A DNA stretch of 17,821 nt from JACCTH01 sp035250485. Lineage in GTDB: Bacteria; Actinomycetota; Acidimicrobiia; Spongiisociales; ZC4RG35. Shown here piece by piece: positions 14,709 to 17,821 of the stretch; the first letter of the stretch is position 1, and every line of letters starts with the position of its first letter. Made by a program: the position numbers and the translations under genes. The stretch lies in contig DATFFB010000137.1 of NCBI GenBank assembly GCA_035250485.1, positions 1 through 17,821 on the forward strand. Direction: 5' to 3'. Under the pieces are notes generated by a model. That model was given only the letters and a program-made list of their open reading frames with translations. It ran no database searches and was not told where the DNA came from.

Positions 14709-15411
14709 TCGTCGGAAAGTCGAACGTCTGCCAGTCCTCGGGCGGGAGGAAGGGCGAGGCTCCGAGGAAAACCGAGATGGTTCCCCCGAGGCTGAGGATG
14801 GGGCCGACGCGAAATACCGTAAGAGGGACGGAGGGCGGTGGCGGCGCCGTCGTGGTCGTCACCACGGGTGCGGGCGAGGTCACAACCGGCTGAGGTGTCG
14901 TGGTTGGAGGCGGCGGCGGGGGAGCCGTGGTAGGGGGAGGCGGAGGAGCCGTGGTAGGAGGTGGTGGCGGGGGAGCCGTGGTAGGAGGTGGTGGCGGGGG
15001 AGCAACGCTCTGAGTGGGGAGGATGCAAAACACAATCGCCACCCACAGTCGTCCTGCCGAGTCTGTGGTTGCTCCGGTCCCCATCGCATTCCACTTCGAT
15101 TGCTGGATCAGGGTCCAATGCGAGGGACTATTGGCGAAGGCGTTCATCACCGCCGCGACGTCCGATCCATAACCGATGACTTCTCCCGCCGCCGAGCAGG
15201 TACCGAGGAGCGGGCCGAGGTTGGAATGAATCAGGCTCTGACCGCCGGCAATCCGGTTGGCGGCCGCCTGGGCGAAGCCGTCGACCGTGCCGTCGATTGC
15301 CAAATCGGGCGAGCGGACTGAATTGACGGCGGCGCCGAGGTCGTCCGCTCTCGCCGGCAGCGCCACCAGCAAAACGAGCGCGACCGCGAAATATTTGACT
15401 CCGCGTCGCAT
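14701..15411 (-). CDS. Secreted CAP/SCP-domain protein with Pro/Thr-rich repeat tail
   Basis: A 236-aa exported protein. Residues 1-22 form a signal peptide (basic start, hydrophobic core VALVLLVALPARA). Residues about 28-130 resemble the bacterial CAP (SCP/PR1, YkwD-like) fold: a helix with AAANRIAGGQSLIHSN (His62), AAGEVIGYG (Glu77), SPSHWTLIQ (His98) and a final strand RLWVAIVFC, with Cys72 and Cys129 placed for a disulfide. Residues 137-194 are four or so repeats of the type APPPPPPTT, likely an extended wall-spanning or glycosylated linker, then a 40-residue non-conserved end (PLTVFRVG to FPTIS). Function of such CAP proteins is unsettled. A structured leader precedes the gene. The fold call rests on motif spacing only. 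Confidence 0.75.
   Translation of the reverse strand: MRRGVKYFAVALVLLVALPARADDLGAAVNSVRSPDLAIDGTVDGFAQAAANRIAGGQSLIHSNLGPLLGTCSAAGEVIGYGSDVAAVMNAFANSPSHWTLIQQSKWNAMGTGATTDSAGRLWVAIVFCILPTQSVAPPPPPPTTAPPPPPPTTAPPPPPTTAPPPPPPTTTPQPVVTSPAPVVTTTTAPPPPSVPLTVFRVGPILSLGGTISVFLGASPFLPPEDWQTFDFPTIS
14905..15003. repeat. Tandem repeats coding for the Pro/Thr-rich linker
   Basis: About four imperfect copies of a roughly 27-30 bp unit containing GGGGGAGCCGTGGTAGG (plus-strand view) lie in the CAP gene. Each encodes TTAPPPPPP on the minus strand. The copies differ in the number of Pro codons, as expected from slippage. Confidence 0.85.
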
Positions 15412-15480
15412 GGGGGTCGGGCGACCCTAGGTCTTTCGGCCTACCCCGGGCAACTCAGGACGCCACACTCGGTGGTGGGT
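15412..15480 (-). promoter_or_regulatory. Structured 5' leader of the CAP-domain gene
   Basis: Read on the minus strand, the leader holds CCAC-CGAGT-GTGG, then TAGG-CCGAAAGA-CCTA (15443-15428), then GGGTCG-CC-CGACCC (15427-15414), ending 2 nt before the ATG. The last two hairpins are adjacent and would bury the initiation region, and there is no clear Shine-Dalgarno. This looks like a cis-acting RNA element or a translation-controlling structure. It does not match a riboswitch consensus I can name. Confidence 0.45.
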
Positions 15481-15519
15481 CGCGAAAAGCTTCCTTATGG
15501 CTTCCCGCGCGCAGAGTGT

Positions 15520-15873
15520 CTAGTCAGCGAAGAGGACGCGGCGAAGATCTTGGGCGGTAAAGGGTTTGAGGACGCTGGCATCGGCTCCGGCCCGCTTGGC
15601 GAGGAACGAATCGGCCGAACGATCGAGCAGGAGAACCAGCCGGGTGGGCTCGATCTGGCCCATGGCAATGGCTTCCCGCAGGCGGCGCACAACCGCCATT
15701 CCCCCCATCGACCCCACCTGCATGTCGATGAGCACCACCGATGGGGGATGGTTCTGGGCCGCTTCGACCACCACTCTGGGATCGGAATGATGAACGCTCC
15801 ACTCCGAGCTCGGCAACGCCGCGGCGACGTCGTTTCTCACCCAGGCAGAGTCCGCCACCAACAGCATTTGCAC
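15520..15873 (-). CDS. Stand-alone response regulator receiver-domain protein
   Basis: A 117-aa protein consisting only of a receiver fold. It starts VQMLLVADSAWVRNDVAAAL; the phosphoacceptor is probably Asp50 in SVVLIDMQVGSMGG, and Lys103 is in the conserved VLKPF. The N-terminal acidic pair is reduced to one Asp (Asp8 in VADS), and the Thr/Ser position after strand 4 reads LLLDRSAD, so phosphorylation chemistry may be atypical. There is no output domain and no histidine kinase nearby. The start is GTG at 15873 (ATG at 15867 is the alternative); TACATT lies 8 nt before the GTG and there is no Shine-Dalgarno, so a leaderless mRNA is likely. Confidence 0.82.
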   Translation of the reverse strand: MQMLLVADSAWVRNDVAAALPSSEWSVHHSDPRVVVEAAQNHPPSVVLIDMQVGSMGGMAVVRRLREAIAMGQIEPTRLVLLLDRSADSFLAKRAGADASVLKPFTAQDLRRVLFAD

Positions 15874-15887
15874 GGGCGGCCAATGTA
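15874..15887 (-). promoter_or_regulatory. Putative -10 box of the receiver-domain gene, leaderless
   Basis: TACATT on the minus strand (15887-15882) is followed by the 8-nt spacer GGCCGCCC and the GTG start. The same hexamer precedes the methyltransferase gene at 17469. Confidence 0.45.
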
Positions 15888-15979
15888 CCCGGCCCAACCC
15901 GAACCCAGGGTTGCTGTTCCGACAAAACCCCCGATGCCAGCCCACAGAATCGTCGAGGAGCGCCTCAGGACCCGGCGCC

Positions 15980-15985
15980 TAGTAT
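15980..15985 (+). promoter_or_regulatory. Putative -10 box of the tRNA-Pro gene
   Basis: TAGTAT lies 12 nt before the first base of the mature tRNA, the right distance for a promoter giving a short 5' leader. A -35 element is not clear. It agrees with the TAnnnT pattern inferred for the protein genes. Confidence 0.55.
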
Positions 15986-15997
15986 CGACAGGCCAAT

Positions 15998-16074
15998 CGG
16001 GACGTAGCGCAGTTTGGCAGCGCGCAGCGTTCGGGACGCTGAGGTCGCCGGTTCGAATCCGGCCGTCCCGACCA
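15998..16074 (+). tRNA. tRNA-Pro (anticodon CGG)
   Basis: The 77-nt gene folds as a full cloverleaf. The acceptor stem CGGGACG pairs with CGTCCCG, with discriminator A and an encoded CCA end (16072-16074). The D arm contains GCGCAGTTTGGCAGCGC, the anticodon stem is CAGCG/CGCTG around loop TTCGGGA, and the T arm is GCCGGTTCGAATCCGGC. Anticodon CGG reads the proline codon CCG, common in high-GC genomes. The downstream hairpin at 16078 may end transcription. Confidence 0.97.
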
Positions 16075-16077
16075 CAA

Positions 16078-16128
16078 AGGTGCTGGTTAGAGGCTTACAG
16101 CGTGTCTCCGGCCAGCACCTAGTTCGTT
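16078..16128 (+). terminator. Inverted repeat after tRNA-Pro, possible terminator
   Basis: AGGTGCTGG (16078-16086) and CCAGCACCT (16112-16120) form a perfect 9-bp stem starting 4 nt after the tRNA. The 25-nt loop is large, and the following AGTTCGTTTC is only weakly T-rich, so it is an imperfect intrinsic terminator. It could instead be an integration or recombination arm next to the tRNA. Confidence 0.4.
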
Positions 16129-16129
16129 T

Positions 16130-16150
16130 CATCCCGCGTCCATCCCGCGT
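16130..16150. repeat. Short direct repeat downstream of tRNA-Pro
   Basis: CATCCCGCGT occurs at 16130-16139 and again at 16141-16150, a perfect 10-mer with an 11-bp period. Together with the upstream inverted repeat it makes the 130-bp gap between the tRNA and the next gene (16075-16204) unusually repeat-rich. No coding sequence is seen in this gap. Confidence 0.6.
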
Positions 16151-16204
16151 TCAGATTCTGCGTTGATGGTTATGCGTGGGTGGTTCTGACGATCTGACAG
16201 GCGG

Positions 16205-16492
16205 CTAGCGCGCGTTATCGGTCAGATCCTGCTTGCGAGAGCCGGACCGGCGGACCAGGCCTGACACGAACAGGATTAGCTTCCAAACAAGCCAGGTCCA
16301 CGCCACGCCGACAGCCCCGTTCACCGCTCCGAGAAAGAAGCCGCCGATCCAGATTTGTGCGATGGAGGCAGTGGGATCGCCCGTGGTTGTCAGGATGATC
16401 GACCAAATGATTCCAATCACCGGGATCGACCACCAGCGGTATCGAGGGATGAGTCCCCCGAACAGTCCGAGAAGGATGGCTGTAGGGATCAT
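16205..16492 (-). CDS. Small hypothetical membrane protein
   Basis: A 95-aa protein I do not recognise. It has hydrophobic segments at about residues 3-15, 21-37 and 48-79 (IWIGGFFLGAVNGAVGVAW then LVWKLILFVSGLV), so two or three membrane helices, and a basic, polar C-terminus (RRSGSRKQDLTDNAR) likely cytoplasmic. AGAAGG lies 3 nt before the ATG, and TAGGCT 12 nt before it could be a -10 box. The coding region is less GC-rich than the core genes (about 55-60% in hand-counted lines against about 75% in part of lysC), which fits recent acquisition or weak constraint. No role is proposed. Confidence 0.6.
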   Translation of the reverse strand: MIPTAILLGLFGGLIPRYRWWSIPVIGIIWSIILTTTGDPTASIAQIWIGGFFLGAVNGAVGVAWTWLVWKLILFVSGLVRRSGSRKQDLTDNAR

Positions 16493-16512
16493 GGCCCTTC
16501 TCTGAGCCTAGG

Positions 16513-16547
16513 TCAGGCAGCCTGAGTCGGGCACGCTTGATTAATCA
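16513..16547. repeat. Two short palindromes between the membrane protein and TOPRIM genes
   Basis: TCAGGC-A-GCCTGA (16513-16525) is a perfect palindrome around one base, and TGATTAATCA (16538-16547) is a perfect 10-bp palindrome whose last bases include the TOPRIM gene stop. They lie just upstream of the small membrane protein gene and could be operator sites; there is no T-run for a terminator. Confidence 0.35.
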
Positions 16548-17111
16548 GATGTGGGCCAGAAGCGCATCCAGCGGGCGCGGAACCCTTTCGAGGTCAAGGG
16601 CTTTCGCGAGCAGTGTTCCATAGGTGATCTTGCGGCCGGAGTGAGTGCCCAGAAAGCGGCGCAGCTGGGCCTCGATGCTTCGCTCCCGTTGGGCTGGCTG
16701 GCGTTGGAAGATTCGAAACGAGCCCATCTCCCGATGAGCTTCGATAACTCCTTCGACGGCCTCGGCTCCCAGCGAGCGGATCATCTCGTCTTCGAGATCG
16801 AGCACGCAGACGAAGAACCCCAGGCTCTCCATCGACTCCCGGGTCAGGTTGGCGCCGAAGCCAGCCACTTCCAGCCCGCGACGGAACTTGCGTTCCTCCC
16901 CCACATCGCAGAGGCCGGCCAGCCTGAGGTTGTCTCCCTCAGGGCCGAGGCGACGGAGGTAATGACCGATGTTGGTGGCCCCACCCATGGAGGCCACGGC
17001 GATCCCCTCATTCGCCAGGTTTCGGCCTAGGCGGCGGGCCAGGACCTCGACGGCTGCCCGATCGCTGGCTCCTTCGACGAGGACGATGGTTTGAAGTGGA
17101 ACCGGTAACAC
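16545..17111 (-). CDS. Solitary TOPRIM-domain protein (OLD-nuclease type)
   Basis: A 188-aa protein carrying the TOPRIM nuclease domain seen at the C-terminus of OLD-family endonucleases, but with no ATPase domain. Residues 8-16 (TIVLVEGAS) carry the first TOPRIM acid, Glu13. GLCDVGEE at 67-74 holds the Asp69-x-Gly71 version of the second motif, and DLEDEMIRSLG at 105-115 is an OLD-type acidic segment. The C-terminus GRKITYGTLL...VPRPLDALL is shared with small actinobacterial proteins of this type. No ATPase gene adjoins it. The start is GTG at 17111, with AATATT 7 nt upstream and no Shine-Dalgarno. It probably cuts or binds nucleic acid, but its biological role is unknown. Confidence 0.8.
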   Translation of the reverse strand: MLPVPLQTIVLVEGASDRAAVEVLARRLGRNLANEGIAVASMGGATNIGHYLRRLGPEGDNLRLAGLCDVGEERKFRRGLEVAGFGANLTRESMESLGFFVCVLDLEDEMIRSLGAEAVEGVIEAHREMGSFRIFQRQPAQRERSIEAQLRRFLGTHSGRKITYGTLLAKALDLERVPRPLDALLAHI

Positions 17112-17124
17112 GACGGGGAATATT
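17112..17124 (-). promoter_or_regulatory. Putative -10 box of the TOPRIM gene, leaderless
   Basis: AATATT on the minus strand (17124-17119) sits 7 nt before the GTG start with spacer CCCCGTC. It is an imperfect -10 match but the most AT-rich hexamer in the 76-nt divergent gap. Confidence 0.35.
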
Positions 17125-17187
17125 GGAACAGCTCGTCGATTGAATGCTTCCCACCGCGGGTAACGGAATGAGGTTGGAAGGAGAGAG

Positions 17188-17463
17188 ATGGCCAGAAAAA
17201 CCTGGAAACCTCACACCGTGCGCGGCGAGCTCGATACTGACAAGCGCGACGACCTCCCCGACAGTGTTTTTGCCTTCCCGAAGTTGAGGAAGGAGCCACT
17301 GACCGACGCCAGTCATGTTCGCAACGCACTGGCCCGCTTCGATCAAGTGGAAGACGCCACCGACGCGGAGCGCGAGCAGGCCTTTGCCAACATCAAGGCG
17401 GCGGCCGAGCACTACGACGTCGAGGTGGAGGCTGAGTCCTGGAAGGAGCTCGGCAAGCCGTAA
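17188..17463 (+). CDS. DUF6582-like small protein
   Basis: A 91-aa acidic/basic mixed protein without signal peptide or membrane segments. The core reads DLPDSVFAFPKLRKEPLTD, then ASHVRNALARFDQVE, then EREQAFANIKAAAEHYDVEV. This order (LP..FAFP, His-x-x-Asn-Ala-x-x-Arg-Phe, then an Ala-rich helix) matches a small domain of unknown function that I recall as DUF6582, found in bacterial genes and in phage-associated proteins. The start has GGAAGGAG 4 nt upstream, a clear ribosome site, unlike its leaderless-looking neighbours. It is divergent from the TOPRIM gene. The function is unknown and the family label is from memory. Confidence 0.72.
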   Translation: MARKTWKPHTVRGELDTDKRDDLPDSVFAFPKLRKEPLTDASHVRNALARFDQVEDATDAEREQAFANIKAAAEHYDVEVEAESWKELGKP

Positions 17464-17468
17464 GCGGT

Positions 17469-17480
17469 TACATTCGACCG
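17469..17480 (+). promoter_or_regulatory. Putative -10 box of the methyltransferase gene, leaderless
   Basis: TACATT at 17469-17474 lies 6 nt (CGACCG) before the ATG at 17481, with no Shine-Dalgarno. It begins 6 nt after the stop of the preceding gene, so the methyltransferase may have its own promoter. Confidence 0.45.
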
Positions 17481-17821
17481 ATGGGATTCGCCGTATCGGC
17501 CGACGCCTATGACAGATTCATGGGTCGTTACTCGGTCCCACTCGCCAATCGTTTTGCCGACTTCGCCATTGTCAAACACGGCCAACGCGCGGCTGACGTC
17601 GGATGTGGCCCAGGCGCTCTCACGGCCGAGCTAGCCAAACGCCTGGGGACGGGAGCGGTCTCGGCGGTGGATCCCTCAGAGCAATTCGTCACTGCCGCCC
17701 GCCAGCGCTTTCCCGAAGTGGACATACGAAGAGCGAGTGCGGAGGCGCTCCCCTTCGACGATGGAGTTTTCGATACGACGCTCGCCCAATTGGTGGTCCA
17801 CTTCATGGCCGACCCGGCCCA
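17481..17821 (+). CDS. Class I SAM-dependent methyltransferase (partial, right edge)
   Basis: The first 113 codons of a Rossmann-fold methyltransferase. It begins MGFAVSADAYDRFMGRYS, a lead-in typical of UbiE/COQ5-like methyltransferases. SAM-binding motif I is ADVGCGPGALTAELA (about residues 38-52), the acidic residue ending strand 2 is in AVDPSEQF, and ASAEALPFDDGVFDTTLAQLVVHF carries the post-II and motif IV region. The frame remains open at the window edge. Substrate is unknown. It follows the DUF6582-like gene by 17 nt. Confidence 0.85.
   Translation, partial: MGFAVSADAYDRFMGRYSVPLANRFADFAIVKHGQRAADVGCGPGALTAELAKRLGTGAVSAVDPSEQFVTAARQRFPEVDIRRASAEALPFDDGVFDTTLAQLVVHFMADPA

Noticed and set aside
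14905..15003. CRISPR-like repeat array
   Set aside because: The repeats are contiguous, coding and without unique spacers; they encode Pro/Thr units.
16075..16204. Remnant integrase gene after tRNA-Pro
   Set aside because: Reading the visible frames gives only short peptides ended by stops with no recombinase motif.
16205..17463. A new multi-gene defence system made of membrane protein, TOPRIM protein and DUF6582-like protein
   Set aside because: The genes are on different strands with separate promoters, there is no ATPase or sensor gene, and no co-conservation can be shown from this window; kept only as a low-level observation.

Overview
The window is a gene-dense, high-GC bacterial chromosome segment that reads as actinobacterial, most likely a poorly studied deep lineage near the Acidimicrobiia. 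This is inferred from: an aspartokinase with an internal, Shine-Dalgarno-preceded start for a separate regulatory subunit; a small acyl-CoA carboxylase epsilon-like protein, a subunit type known from Actinobacteria; a GlpX-type fructose bisphosphatase; many GTG and TTG starts; and repeated TAnnnT boxes only 6-8 nt before start codons, which points to leaderless mRNAs. No species-level assignment is possible from the sequence alone.

Layout. 1-2222 (minus): an ABC-2 type export system, ATPase followed by an overlapping permease that runs off the left edge. 2343-4984 (plus): the conserved dnaX-ybaB-recR replication and repair operon, with a palindromic repeat inside the dnaX linker. 4981-6999 (minus): HAD phosphatase followed by a succinate-semialdehyde-type aldehyde dehydrogenase. 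7001-7117: a second copy of the palindromic GC-rich repeat. 7124-8627 (minus): glpX then a short nitroreductase. 8651-9300 (plus): methylmalonyl-CoA epimerase overlapping an acyl-CoA carboxylase epsilon-like gene. 9263-12419 (minus): membrane-anchored cyclophilin, PHP phosphoesterase and the MurJ lipid II flippase. 12508-14708 (plus): lysC (alpha and beta starts) overlapping asd. 14701-15873 (minus): a secreted CAP-domain protein with a Pro/Thr-rich tail, and a stand-alone receiver-domain protein. 15998-16074: tRNA-Pro(CGG). Downstream of the tRNA the composition becomes less GC-rich and the content looks more accessory: a small membrane protein, a solitary OLD-type TOPRIM protein, a DUF6582-like protein and the start of a methyltransferase.

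How it fits together. Most genes are core: clamp loading and recombination mediation, the first two steps of the aspartate-family pathway, gluconeogenesis, propionyl-CoA/methylmalonyl-CoA metabolism and peptidoglycan precursor export. Neighbouring genes are tightly packed, with GTGA, ATGA or CTAG overlaps. I see no CRISPR array, transposase, integrase, prophage structural cluster or convincing new multi-gene defence system. The most interesting signals are the palindromic repeat embedded in the dnaX reading frame and shared with an intergenic site, the leaderless-promoter signature, the two-start lysC gene, the structured leader of the CAP gene, and the unexplained tRNA-Pro-flanking region.
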